Assembly (NCBI GenBank): GCA_013115135.1
Contig: JABANP010000115.1
Location: forward strand, 1 to 64,000
Origin: Perkinsus olseni
Lineage: Eukaryota > Perkinsozoa > Perkinsida > Perkinsidae
DNA length: 64,000 bases
Direction: 5' to 3'
A program made the translations under genes and the position numbers. The notes under the pieces were generated by a model. That model was not told the origin of the DNA, did not search any database, and saw nothing but the letters and a program-made list of their open reading frames with translations. Positions 20,947-32,024 of the stretch are shown piece by piece. Within the stretch, counting starts at the first letter, position 1. Each line of letters starts with the position of its first letter.

Positions 20947-23874
20947 AGTCTGACTACCAAGGCGTGGTTGGGTGCGGCCTTCCTGTCAGCTTGCACGGTC
21001 AAGTTGGCGGCACCGATGACGGCGATGAAATTCGCGGGAGGAGCTGTCGCGGCCGCACCGATGGCATTAGTACAGTCATCATTTGTAAATCGATCACTCG
21101 GGCGAGCGCGGTGGATGATGCCGTCATCCTCAGATACCGTCGATTTCTCCGTCCTTATCGACTCTGTATATGAATTTGCCAAGTGTTGGTATGGCTTTGA
21201 CGTGGATGGCGGCCTCCTTTACTGTGCCTAATATCATTATGGCTGCTACTGCTTACGTCATGGTAAAGGGTAATAATAGGAGGGGTGGATACCGGCCTAG
21301 AGAATTGATGCTGTTGGAAGGGGTCTGAAGCAACGCTTGAAGAAAGCGAGCTGGTTGGCGTAAAATAATAGTTCTTACTAAAAAAAGTAGGGCAGTCGTG
21401 CTAGGGGATGGGGAAATAGCGAACAATCACAGATCATGGCATTAATCGACTACCGCTTGCCTTTTTGACACAAGCTCCACATCATTCTGGGAGTGTTTGT
21501 CGTACTGGAAACGCGTAGGGTTGGTGTGAATGGATTGTTGGGTGTTGACGAACGATTGGGTGAAAAATTCCGTTTTGATTTTAGTGGGAAAATTTTTTAA
21601 GATTTTATAAGTACTGTATCGTCTTACCGTCATTCCTATATAGCTTTTGTGAAGGCACGTAATGAGTGAGGCTTCCTGGGAGTGTCCCTGTTGGTTGGAT
21701 CTTGTTTCTCTGTTATTCTCAGCGTCCTTTGGGTTCATACGTCGCGGGAGGTCGGTACCTGTAGGGAGCGGTCGGCCGGTGTACTACATCGCTGCTGCTG
21801 TTACTGCTACCACAGCTTGCGGGTATCTGGCTCAGGTGAGGGGATTATCAGGATCCTTCGAAATTGGTTTTGTTTATAGTAATGAACTTATATGTTAAAT
21901 TCTCGATCTACTGGATGAATCTACGCCGTACAAGATGTGTTGCGGTTCTGTATATGCTCGTCGAGCATGCTCGCCCTTACTGAATTGGCAGATCGCGTCA
22001 CTGCGCCACGAAATTATCATCGTGGCGTGCTCAGTTACTGGCGTTATCCCCTGTGTTCACGGGGACCACTCTGCTGGGTCATCATGTGGTATCTTTGGTA
22101 CCTTCCAAGTACATAGAGTGGATAGTGAGGTAAGAGTATCTTTGAGTTGCTCGGGAAGCATGCTTCAACCTTGGATACTCCACATAGCAGGATGGCTGTG
22201 TATTAAAACGAACCCTGTGTTCTGCGAAAGAGTGCTTCAGTTTTCGGCGAAAAAAATCTGAGGACGTCCGAGGGAAATTTGGTTTTGCGTGGTCTCTCAT
22301 TCCTACTTTTCCTTCTTTCCTGCTTTCCATGCCACGTCTTGGTATACACTGTGCATTTGGCGCTAACTGCTTTGGCAGGAACTCTGTAGTCCACTTTCTT
22401 GCCTTCTTCTTTCAGCTCTTCCCTCATGCTAATCAATGCAGGGTTGATGAGTGGGGCGGGAGTGAAGGCTGTGGTCCCGGCACTTATAGCCAATACGATA
22501 TGGATTGGCGGTGAATTCGGTGAGATCATGTCGTCCTCATCATCATTATTATTTGTCTACTCTCTTGTTGTATGAGATGTAGTAGTGGAACGCAAAGCAG
22601 ATTGGGCTTCGGAGTGAATAGTTCAGAGCATTGAAGTAAAGGAATGACCGGACGTGAAGTGCCCTTCTTCTTCTTATCACATGTGAATTGCGTGTTTTTC
22701 ATTTCCTGGGTGAAGCTTCGATGAAGATAGCATAAGGACAGCTCAATTTTTATGGAGACAGTGCAATCGCTCTCTTCGTACTTGGCTGCTTCAGGTTCCC
22801 TGTTTGTGATCACCCCCTGGTGGGCTAAGGTGGGCCTCTATTCGGCCAGTCTGTGTTTGGGTGTGGTGCCATTGATTTGGTATGTCGGCTGTCGCTTGAG
22901 GGACATCAGCAAGAGCCATGGTGACAGAGAGCTCGCTGGGAGGTAAGATTCCGTCACGCGCCACGAAATTCGGACCCCGTCTTAGGTTCCGGCTGATAGC
23001 GGATTTAACGGTGGTTACATGGTCGTTGTATCCAGTAGCGTGGTTGTTGTCTGACGGCCTGGGCATCGTCAAGATCGGATCGACGTCGTATGCTATCATG
23101 ATCAGCGGCTTGGACCTTCTGTCAAAGTGAGTTGGTCAGGTTGCGCGGCCACATCACCAGGGGCGCTGCCTAGCACCTGGCGCGTCGCTCCGTCGGCGAA
23201 ATCGGCTCTTTTTGGTCGTCTGAATTCTCATGCATCTGAGATTGCTTTTTGGTCCGTGCAAAAAAGATAATCTGGGAGCCGCTCAATTTTGAAGTATCTA
23301 CCCTTCTGAGTTGTTCATGGAAGAAAGATATTCTGCAAAACGCTCATTGCGCACGCGGAAGGTTTTACTCTATCAGAAGAATTACTTATTACTGATTATT
23401 TCTTTGAAGCTACGCGGTTATTTAGGGTTGCTGCGTTATTTCCCCGACCGCGCGCCACGAAATTCATCACGGCATCTTTGTATGGACTTTCAGCATCGAC
23501 CTCGGATACCAAATCGTTCCGGTCGTAGGTACGGCGGGAGCACCCTGGTGACGAAGGACCATCAAGTGCTAGACCGGGCCTATGGTATAGCGACGGGCCA
23601 TGACGGAAGCAAAGTACGGAGGGCGAGAGTCACGCCAGTGAGTTACGATTGTTATGGTATCACATTTTGAATTACCGATTCGATTACGCGGTCGATCTGA
23701 AGTCGCCGGGTTCGAAGCGTGCGGAGGGCATCCTTCTTTCCTGTCAAGGTTGCTGGGGAAGGCGAGCCCGCTGTCTACACGGAGCCGCCGCCGCTGCTTG
23801 GCGAACTGGCCACGGCAGCCTTGCAGGGCGAGGATGATGCCGAGTCTCAATCGTCAGGGAATGGCGATGAGTAG
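20947..23874 (+). CDS. Microbial (type I) rhodopsin
   Basis: A retinal-binding seven-helix protein, spread over about ten exons. Resolved exons: 20947-21084, 21134-21269, 21765-21835, 22035-22129, about 22391-22519, 22795-22942, 22986-23126, 23529-23637 and 23749-23874 (TAG). Helix A is VGMALTWMAASFTV; helix B RPVYYIAAAVTATTACGYLA; helix C begins KYIEW; helix D LINAGLMSGAGVKAVV. Helix E is SLCLGVVPLIWYVG; helix F RLIADLTVVTWSLYPVAWL with the W..YP..W signature. Helix G ends ISGLDLLSK, where the lysine is in the Schiff-base position (codon split by the intron at 23127). The C-terminal tail is cytosolic, acidic and proline-rich. The exon holding the proton-acceptor/donor positions of helix C is not resolved, so pump, channel or sensor cannot be decided. 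The 5-prime end is also uncertain; the first in-frame ATG is at 21016. Confidence 0.85.
22943..22985 (+). other. 43-bp intron with CGCGCCACGAAATT motif
   Basis: One of the shortest introns here: GTAAGATTCCGTCACGCGCC, then ACGAAATTCGGACCCCGTCTTAG. Flanking exons join as LAGR / FRLIAD within the rhodopsin E-F loop, so the borders are firm. Confidence 0.75.
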
Positions 23875-24761
23875 TTGAAGATATGGTAGGGATAGGGCTT
23901 CTGCTCTGAGAGATTCAACCAAGTATTATCCTTACTAATGTGATCAGCGATTTCTCATATCGGGAGTTGTTGTGTTTGGAGTGGTATGGCTGTGCACAGA
24001 GCGTCCGTCAAGGGTGTCGGGGCTGCGGCTTGATAAGCAGACTACAGACCGTGCATTTCCGATAAGCGAAACAGAAATTTTATCAGTTCTCCGCTATTAA
24101 TCTACGTACGAATTAATACTAAACACCCGTTGACTCAGTACACTCACACTAATCATATTTCCAGCGTATATAAGCGTTGATGGAGAGTCTCGCTAGAGGC
24201 TAGGGTCAACTGCAGCGGAAGTGATTCGGTCGGGCGTGCGAGACGGGTCTTGCAGTGAGTGTTACGGGAGTTTAGAGGTCTAACACCAAAACGGTTTAGG
24301 GGGAGAGGCAGAACTTTTTTATTAGCAAAGTGAGGGAAGACAGAACACATCTGCAGTAACAGTGGCTTGGAAATCCGTAGTGAGGCTCACTGTGCGGCTG
24401 CCCCAGAACAAGACTCCCGACTCGGCGGCGCCATTCTGAGGAGTGAAAGAGGATGAGCTACGTCGTGTGTTGCATCAGTCCCATGTCTCAGTCCTGAGCT
24501 ATGCTCGGCTATAGCAGCCCTTCATACTCGTAAATACTCATACATTATCCTGCCTCCCTTCGATACACCATCGCCATCACTGGAGACGTCGTTAGCATTC
24601 TCCTCCGTCGGTCCACAGAGTTGCTGCGAAGTCTCGTGTCTTCTCTGAGAGACTGGAACGATGAAATCTGTGGCGCAAGCTCTCCAGAGCAGTGGACTGA
24701 TGGTCGAGCTTCGACTGGCGATGCTCATCTCCTGTGTTTGATAAGTTTGTACAGTTCGACT
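23875..24761. other. Intergenic between rhodopsin and FHIT
   Basis: No gene recognised. Short frames on both strands have no coherent composition. The FHIT promoter presumably lies in the last few hundred bases. Confidence 0.4.
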
Positions 24762-25907
24762 ATGCCATCATCGCGTGCACTCCTGTCGGCTCTTACCGTT
24801 GATACGCTCCCTTTCGGTCAGTACAGTGTGTCCAAGCGAGAGCTATTCGGCCTTACGGAGCACTCGTACGCCCTTGTTAACTTGAAGCCTGTCGTGCCTG
24901 GCCACGTACTGGTAAGGTTGGGTTTCTGAGCAGCGAATGTAGCGCAGGATGGGACAAGCCCCTAGCCAATTTTTGTTTTCCCCTACGGAATCCTCTCCAA
25001 CTTCTTGTTGATCTTGAAGCATGCCGTTTCTCTTTTCAGGTATGCAGTCGTAGACCAGTGGCCCGTCTTCATGAACTCTCTCCTGTTGAGTTGTCGGATT
25101 TATGGCAGCTCGCAACGAAGGTCGATAGGTGCCTCCTCAGAGCGTTCCCCGAGATGGACTCCAGTACGTATGCCGTGCAGGTGAGAGAGAAAAAACAAGG
25201 CGCGTGTTCGCGAAATACTGTATGAAAATACTGCCTTTCACCTTACCTTACTCCGTTCTACTGTGTATTACCACGTAGTTTGAGAATGTCGAGAAGTAGT
25301 GGATACGGGCATGGCTGTGGGCTCAGCATATTGCGTGAGAGAAGCTGATATTGAGATCGCTATGAACGGCTTAACAGTAGGCCACCCTAGCCTAGAGGGC
25401 AGCATGGCCGTACCAGGCATGGCGAGGATCGTCCCATGCAACTACGACACTCCGCTCAGGATCGTAGCTCGCGTGCAATCAGTGTAACTCCGGCGCTCCG
25501 CCCGGGTTTGCTTGATTGATTGAATTTAGCGGCTATTGCTAGTTTCTTCGTATCCAACTGATATCACCGTTCTCGTGATCAGGACGGCCCTTCGGCGGGG
25601 CAGACAGTTCATCATGTTCATATTCATGTGATGCCACGGGGACCCAAAGATGCATTCAACTCCCAAGGGAAGAACGACAAAGTCTATGACGGTGGGTCTG
25701 CCTGCATTCGGCGTGGGGCGGCGATGCCTCTTTGCTTCAGCGATCCAAGACAACGAGCGTGAGTGTGTTCGAATGGACATCCCTTCGGACGAGGAGCGAG
25801 AGCCCCGCACAGAGGAGGATATGTTTCGGGAGGCCGAGGCGTTGCTGAAGTTCATGGACGAGATAGATGAGGAGGATAGCGATCTCGTGGACCGAAAACA
25901 GAAGTGA
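24762..25907 (+). CDS. FHIT-type dinucleoside triphosphate hydrolase (HIT family)
   Basis: Four exons: 24762-24911, 25040-25180, 25583-25691 and 25741-25907 (TGA). They join in phase. The N-terminal part reads [16 protein letters not shown], the hallmark FHIT strand. Exon 2 carries [19 protein letters not shown]. Exon 3 has [19 protein letters not shown] with the catalytic H-x-H-x-H motif. The C-terminal extension is acidic and helical ([17 protein letters not shown]). Predicted to hydrolyse diadenosine tri/tetraphosphate, cytosolic. Length and motif order are as in typical FHIT. The 402-bp second intron contains a repeat that is also found at 31752-31929. Confidence 0.92.
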
Positions 25908-26331
25908 ACTCTCTAGTTCAAGTTTCTCGAACTGAAGGCTTAGTGTTGATGAGAGTTACTGTCTATAACGAAAAAAGGGGGAGCAGCGCGCCCGTGAGAC
26001 GCGCCGCGGTCCCTTGACAAGAGCCGACCCGATGTGCACTACTATTGAGCAACCGATCACAGCGATGTGAGTGTGAGTATCACACAGGAGGCGTCTCCGA
26101 GGAAAGAACAATGTAACAGACAGAAGAATCTGTACGGCCGTCCGAGCACGGCGGCCTCCGCTCCGCTGGCACAGGCCGCTAGATGCATTGTGTGAAGGCG
26201 AGAGAAATACTTGGTGGTGTTGCCCTTGAGGCTGAGGGCAGCAAGCAGGTAGCTGCTACATACACTCTCATCGGGTTGTGGTTACACAATGTCATCACAA
26301 TTTGTAATCCACATGCAATTCTGTAACGGCC
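25908..26331. other. No gene seen
   Basis: G/C-rich intergenic sequence with short inverted repeats (for example around 26130-26170). Confidence 0.3.
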
Positions 26332-26565
26332 TTAATGCATAAATGGTGAGGGAAATCGTTTAACCGCCCCTTGAAGGTGCCCCCTTCGTTCTTGCACAGT
26401 GAGGGGGGTCACGGGGAGGCCCGGGTCCACCTTCTCGCCCTGGAGTTGATGAAGTTTAATGACCTGGTTGTGAGGGAAAAGCCGAGCCATCCTTTGAGGC
26501 AGCTGTAGGGATAAGTTAAATGTAATGAGATTCCTCGCTTGTCCATCGCTCTTGGTGACCCTCAT
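26332..26565 (-). repeat. Dispersed repeat fragment with coding potential
   Basis: A 77-codon minus-strand frame (NQVIKLHQLQGEKVDPGL...). The underlying CGGGTCCACCTTCTCGCCCT is matched near 31948-31967 by CGGGGTCCGCCTTTCTCCCC, next to the repeat shared with the FHIT intron. It is probably a fragment of an unidentified mobile element rather than a gene. Confidence 0.35.
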
Positions 26566-26710
26566 CCTTGCAGCGTAAAATAACTCTTGTTGAGTCGTCT
26601 AACGCTGTTACGCTGCCACGAACACAATACACTTCACAATACTTATTGGTGTTTTTGAAGACACTACACGGTGCCCTGTAATGGGACAATGAATGCGTGT
26701 AGGGAAACTG

Positions 26711-27397
26711 CTACAAGAACTGGAGGGAAAGTTTCAAATCTCGAATGACGACTCGCGGTAAGAAGATCTGAAAAGTCCAGCTGGATACACGGACCTCGGC
26801 AGTTAGCCAAGCAGTGCAGGTGTTCGTCTTCGCGACATCCTCATTCAAACGAGCATCATATTTCGCCGTCGTTAAGAGATAGAAGGGTACGGTTGTTGTG
26901 GTATGAATCTGAGGTCCAACCTTGAAGTCGCCGAGCATGAAGCAAGCACCGGCCGAGTCAGTGTTGGCAAACAGCACGCCCTCCACGCCACCGACGGTGA
27001 CTTCCTCACGACCAACAGAAGTGACCTTCAAGACGGCCGTCCCTCGGGCACACAACCGAGTGTCGTTCTCAAGTGTGGTGAGCGTGAGCATGACGCAGCT
27101 GACAGGACTCGTTATTTCCGCCTTCTCAATGGTAAGGGAAAGGCCTTGTGCTTGGAGGGATGCGGCCCAGAACGGCAGCCACGAATAGTAAACAGCAATC
27201 GCACTCATGACAGCCAGGATTATGCAGAGTATGAGTAACCGGAGGGTGGGCCAGCCCCACGAAGCGGAACCCCGGCTTCCACTTCTCACGGTGGAATGGC
27301 CGTCGTCGGCCTTTGCTCTGTAGCTGCCAAGGTAAGACAAGAAGTGCTCGGGCGCGTTGTCCATTTCAGCCACAGTCGAGGGCCGGCTGCTGAGCAT
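26711..27397 (-). CDS. Single-span membrane protein, tandem family copy 1
   Basis: A single-exon frame of 228 residues. The N-terminal 45 residues are polar (EHFLSYLGSYRAKADDG), followed by one strong transmembrane segment at about residues 50-78 (LRLLILCIILAVMSAIAVYY). A C-terminal domain of about 145 residues is rich in beta-strand pattern (TSPVSCVMLTLTTLENDTRL; CFMLGDFKVGPQIHTTTTVP). The layout, a type II anchor with a beta-sandwich ectodomain, resembles LEA2-like proteins, but that is a fold guess. The sequence is shared with copies at 29673, 32650 and 34144. The lack of introns is notable in this genome. Function unknown. Confidence 0.7.
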   Translation of the reverse strand: MLSSRPSTVAEMDNAPEHFLSYLGSYRAKADDGHSTVRSGSRGSASWGWPTLRLLILCIILAVMSAIAVYYSWLPFWAASLQAQGLSLTIEKAEITSPVSCVMLTLTTLENDTRLCARGTAVLKVTSVGREEVTVGGVEGVLFANTDSAGACFMLGDFKVGPQIHTTTTVPFYLLTTAKYDARLNEDVAKTNTCTAWLTAEVRVSSWTFQIFLPRVVIRDLKLSLQFL

Positions 27398-28059
27398 GGT
27401 GAGACACAGCAGAGCTTGAACGATGGGGAAGCTGATAAGATGACCGCCCTCTTTTCACACAGTTGCGAATCCCCATTTCAAGCGGCACACGATCGTGGTT
27501 CTCCGTTTGAAGCGATCTCGAGCTTTGTGCTGCTGCCGCGCGGCGACGGTCACGGTGACATGCCCTCCACACAACCCGTTAACCACTGTTCTGGAGGTAT
27601 GGACGATTCACCGTCGGTGAAGTCGCCCGTTTGGGGGGAATTCGACACGAAGGTGCAGCAGTGGGACACCAGCTAGTGCTAGTGTAAGACCCTGTTTCTG
27701 CCTTCGGGTACTTGAGTTGAGTTGGTTCATTCGGATTCGCGAGAAAACGACTGTGTCCCTGCGGAGACGCGTGGGTCGCGCCGTCAAGTACTCCTTTTCG
27801 TTTCATCCGCCCTCCCTAAATCCTACAAAACTGAGTGTGGGTGAGCTCGTCGCCATCCGAAGGATGGGACGGACTGGACGCGTCTAGTTGCCGTTACCAT
27901 AGCGAGGTGTTTGGGTCGAATACTCGGCGTTCATGAGCATGCAATTCCGTGGTCGCTAGGGTTTCGGCTGTTCCAGTTCGGGGACACCTTCTCACGAAAC
28001 TGCGCTTGCCTCAGGTTCTGGTACTAGTACGCCCACTCCCCTTCCCCACAATCACAAGT

Positions 28060-28745
28060 TTAATGCACTTAAAACCTCTACACCTTTTAAATGCCTATTT
28101 CGCGATCAGTAAGATCAATTTCGCAAGGCGTGCGATCACCCGCGCCAAGATATGCCTTAGTAAGATCAATTTCACCAGCGCGCGCGAGAGTACGATCAAT
28201 TTCGCCAGGGCGCGTGATAGTACAATCAAATACGCCGGCACACCCGAAGTAAGTTCAATTTCGACGAAATGCGGAAATCAATTTCGCTGGTAGTGGATTC
28301 TATTTCGCTGTAGTGACGGATTCTGACGTCCGACTGTTGTAGGCTGGCCGTTTCGCCTATCATGATGCAAAATCCAAGTCACAAAGCTGATGATGAGAGC
28401 TACTGTGGCATCCTGCTTCTTGGATTTCTCTCGTGGCTGGCGACGAGGCGAGATTAGACCATCTCCCTCGACTGGGAGTCATAATGACTTTCGTCACTGA
28501 TGCCACGGTAGCTCTCATCATCAGCTTTGTGACTTGGATTTTGCATCATGATAGGCGAAACGGCCAGCCTACAACAGTCGGACGTCAGAATCCGTCACTA
28601 CAGCGAAATAGAATCTACTACCAGCGAAATTGATTTCCGCATTTCGTCGAAATTGAACTTACTTCGGGTGTGCCGGCGAAATTGATCTTACTGATCGCGA
28701 CATAGGCCTTTAAAAGGTGTAGCTTTCGGTGACCTTGATGACAGT
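28060..28745. mobile_element. Foldback element with spaced ATCAATTTCGC repeats
   Basis: Inner arms 28230-28420 and 28493-28685 are near-perfect inverted copies (for example CATGATGCAAAATCCAAGTC against GACTTGGATTTTGCATCATG) around a loop of about 70 bp. Beyond them the left arm carries about five units of roughly 30 bp with the core AGTAAGATCAATTTCGC separated by GC-rich spacers. The right arm keeps only one or two units. The outer edge CTACACCTTTTAAA is again inverted on the right. Unit number thus differs between arms. Confidence 0.8.
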
Positions 28746-29672
28746 TAGGTGGATGGCTATTGGAGAGACGCCCTTTCCATCGGTGTGCTGCAATGAACGC
28801 CAAATCATTTTGAAATACACGGCTTAAAATTTTCGAGGGACCGTTCGAGATCTCGTCACCCATTGAGACTTGTGGTCTGAAACTTTGGGGTTATACTCAG
28901 TACTACTGATTTACCTCCGCAAAAATCACGAGTATCATGACGCTAAACGTGGATACGGGAAGATCTGGACACAGCCCGTCTATCGCTGCACTCGCGGGAG
29001 GACAGGCCGCTGCACCGATGTCCTCTCGCTTTGCGGACACCTTTGGTAGCAATTGCTGAGTCATTAAGGCTATACAACCAATAATAAGTTGAAAATATGG
29101 GACGTCGCGACGTTCTTGCACTCAGTAACGAAGAGAGGTGGCTTAAGGAAAACGACCCACAACTTGTAGGCTACAAATCGAGATGTTTGTAGGCTACTAA
29201 CGTGTAGTATCCATAAAAGGCGTTGAACCCGCCCTCAATGTTCTGGGAAGCGCGAAGATCGCGGCACCCTCCCGATATCTGGTCGGAGCTTCGACTTTCC
29301 CAGCTTGTTCACCTGAAATTGTCCCTTATTGGGTACTTCAAGGGAGCCCTCTAGCTTCACTATGACGCTAGAGTTTCAACAAATGGTCGGCGGTTGATAA
29401 TCTTCGCCAGCGTTGTATTAGTTCACGTCGAGTCCAATGCAGTGTCCAGTGGCCTCGAGCCTAAGTGTGCTGCGTGCTCCTGATGAGCAACCACCTTAAC
29501 GCGAGCGAACATTGTATGATGATTGCACCCCGTGACAGACGATGATTTGCGTAAAAGTTGGTACCTAAGTTACATCGTCATGAACACAATACTTCACTCC
29601 CTGTACAATTCACGATGCTTTTTGTGTTTCAAAAGCATTGTACGGATGCGCTGTAATGAGACAAATGATCAA
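28746..29672. other. Spacer of the tandem family with conserved peptide segment
   Basis: The minus-strand frame at 28903-29121 reads FQLIIGCIALMTQQLLPKVS and then AKREDIGAAACPPASAAIDG. Related sequence occurs at 33419-33770 and 35178-35453. At about 29290-29420 lies a second conserved segment that matches 35640-35770. Confidence 0.5.
28903..29121 (-). CDS. Possible small secreted protein, family copy a
   Basis: 72 codons with a hydrophobic N-terminal stretch (IIGCIALMTQQLLPKVSA) that could be a signal peptide, followed by a Pro/Ala-rich tail and DLPVSTFSVMI. The pattern KVSAxRED...LCPDxPVSTxSVMI is conserved at the protein level in the 33.4-kb copy, which suggests past selection. It lies upstream of a membrane-protein copy on the same strand. 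It may be a 5-prime exon of that gene. Confidence 0.35.
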   Translation of the reverse strand: MQERRDVPYFQLIIGCIALMTQQLLPKVSAKREDIGAAACPPASAAIDGLCPDLPVSTFSVMILVIFAEVNQ

Positions 29673-30356
29673 CTATTGCAACGACGGGAGGGCAAGCTTC
29701 AAATCTCGTATGACGACCTTTGGTAAGAAGATTTGACCAGTCCAGCTGGAAATACGGACATTGGCAGTAAGCCAAGCAGTGCAGGTGTTCGTCTTCGCGA
29801 CATCCTCGTTCAAACGAGCATCATATTTCGCCGTCGTTAAGAGATAGAAGGGTACGGTTGTTGTGGTATGAATCTGAGGTCCAACCTTGAAGTCCCCGAG
29901 CATGAAGCAAGCACCGCCGGAGTCAGGGTTGGCAAACAACGTGCCCTTCACGCCACCGACGGTGACTTCCTCACGACCATCAAGAGTGACCTTCAAGACG
30001 GCTGTCCCTCGGGCACACAACAAAGAGTCGTCCTCAAGTGTGGCGAGCGTGAGCATGACGCAGCTCACAGGGCTGGTTGTTTCCGCCTTGTCGATAGTGA
30101 TGAGCAGAGATCGCGCTCGGCTGGATGCGCCCCAGTACAGAAGCCACGAGTAGTACAGAGCGATTGTACTTGTGAGAGCCAGAAATAAGCAGAGGATGGT
30201 TGACCGGAGGACAGGCCAGCCTCTCGAAGGTGGATCCCAGCTTCCACTTCCCGCGGTAGGATGATCAGCCTTCTGCCAGTAGCTGCCAAGGTAACACAAA
30301 AAGTGCTCGGAGGAGTCACTCCTCTCTGCCAGAGTCGACGACCGGCTGGTCGGCAT
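29673..30356 (-). CDS. Single-span membrane protein, tandem family copy 2
   Basis: 227 residues, one exon, same layout as copy 1: polar N-terminus (EHFLCYLGSYWQKADHP), a transmembrane segment (STILCLFLALTSTIALYYSW) and a beta-rich ectodomain. The N-terminal half is the most diverged of the four copies (RARSLLITIDKAETTSPVSC). The C-terminal half (CFMLGDFKVGPQIHTTTTVP onward) is identical to copy 1 over about 50 residues, which points to gene conversion. Confidence 0.7.
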   Translation of the reverse strand: MPTSRSSTLAERSDSSEHFLCYLGSYWQKADHPTAGSGSWDPPSRGWPVLRSTILCLFLALTSTIALYYSWLLYWGASSRARSLLITIDKAETTSPVSCVMLTLATLEDDSLLCARGTAVLKVTLDGREEVTVGGVKGTLFANPDSGGACFMLGDFKVGPQIHTTTTVPFYLLTTAKYDARLNEDVAKTNTCTAWLTANVRISSWTGQIFLPKVVIRDLKLALPSLQ

Positions 30357-30419
30357 GGTAAGAGAGAGCAGAGCTTGACAGGTGCAAAAACTGATTAGAT
30401 GGCAGCTATCTGTTCACAC

Positions 30420-31430
30420 AGTTGCCAATCCCCGACCCAAAAATTGTAGCTATGCATTAGAAGCTGTTCCGTATGCACTATAACTCAGTTCAGTGTGGCT
30501 ATTTGAGACGGGGCTCAAAGAAAGGTAAGCTTGGACTGGATAGGAGCTAAGGAATAATGTGATTCACAGCTTACTGAGCTAGGCTAAGCTTAGTGTAGCA
30601 CGTATACTCATGCACGCGAGTGCAAGGCGCAGAATAAGGTAAGCCGATTATCTGATACTAATGGTACGTAGTAGCAGCAAACTAAGAGCTAAGTGGTACT
30701 GAACCAGGCTGTAGCTGTTACATAGCGTATACTATAGTCGTCACTATGCTGTCACTACAGTGCACGTATTCTGCTGTGCGGTGACGCTGACGGTGACATG
30801 CCTTCCACGCAGCTCGCTAACGACTGTACAGCGGATCAGCGAGCGCCACTGGAGCACTGCAGTGGTCGGGCTGGCGCCGTTACCAAAACCATGGTTATCG
30901 TCACGCTTACGGGACGGAAGGTCTGAACTGTACTTCGCCTTACCAAACTCTCTAAAGCGCGTTTTTTCACGAAGGGAGAATCGTGACTCTGCATGAGGTC
31001 AAAAAACTTCGCGAACCGAAAGACTGCATGCTCTTCAGAGAATATTTAGTTCAACATAGTAGCCGATAATGAAATATATTCCTGGGCGGCACTCCTTGGC
31101 GGATAGTATCCAGAATAGGGGCATAGCTGCGAGCTGAGAATATTGCTTGAGCCCTGGTGAGACACGAGGAGAAATCATTCAAGTCCATATCAATGACCAT
31201 AGTATAATCTGTAAGGATCTATACATCAATAAAGGCGGATCTTCTATCGAACCCGATAAGACACGCTCTCTCGTTCTATGAAGTAGGGGCGGCTGTGCAG
31301 TCGAAAACTCAGTGATCGATACAATTCGAGTGTCGTCGAGGGGAAGTCGAAGATAGTCCGCTGCGCGAGAGAGCTGTGCGTGTGCGTACGGTGCAGCGCG
31401 CGTCACCGTGATGGTCATGGCAAGGAGTCG
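30420..31430. other. Family spacer, no gene
   Basis: Contains a degenerate copy of the GGTGACGGTGACATGCC spacer motif near 30780-30800, also seen at 27548-27562 and 33489-33508. No open gene. Confidence 0.4.
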
Positions 31431-31436
31431 GTGTCA

Positions 31437-31483
31437 GGCACTGCAGACTGCAGTCTGCAGTGCAGCCTGCACTGTGCAGGGTG
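31437..31483. repeat. Perfect 24-bp palindrome and flanking hairpin
   Basis: CACTGCAGACTGCAGTCTGC followed by AGTG reads identically on both strands over 24 bp. It is followed at once by CCTGCACTGTGCAGG, a separate hairpin. Confidence 0.85.
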
Positions 31484-31751
31484 TTATTTGACCAGCTCGT
31501 TCCTCCCTCGGAGAGTGTCTCCTCCCCGGCTGATCGATTCGCGACGCGAGGTCTTTTCTCAATGTCACGCGAGGTCGCGGACGAAAGCCGGGAAATTTTC
31601 ACGCGGATAGCGGCCGAGCTTTATGACACGCATATGCAATGAGTCGTGGTGAACATTACTCTCGCTGGTTGGTATGTAGTTAGCATACGGGTAACGCCTG
31701 ATATAAGTGAAGTTAGCTTCAACATCCCTATGAACAACTCGACAGGAAGAC

Positions 31752-32024
31752 AGCCTAGCCTAGCGGAAGACAGCCTGGCCGCATCCAGGCGTGGCGACCG
31801 GTGACCGACACGGGAACTCTCTGTTTGGGACTGTAATCCGCGTCACAACGCCCGAGAGTTAGTTCATCAAATCCAACGCATGTTGCGAATTTTCGTGGTA
31901 TCCAGCTGATATTATCGTTCTCTTCCAGGAAAAGTCTGAGGAGGGCCGGGGTCCGCCTTTCTCCCCTGGGGTTGACGTCAGCCACCATCTTGTTGGAGGC
32001 CATCACGGACAATTTCCGACCCAT
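31752..32024 (-). repeat. Dispersed repeat shared with FHIT intron
   Basis: 31752-31929 matches FHIT intron 25384-25582 at both ends (CCTAGCCTAG... and GTATCCAGCTGATATTATCG against GTATCCAACTGATATCACCG). The minus strand has an open frame reading ENDNISWIPRKFATCVGFDE. The FHIT copy keeps only [10 protein letters not shown] before a stop. Probably a coding fragment of an unidentified element. Confidence 0.5.
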
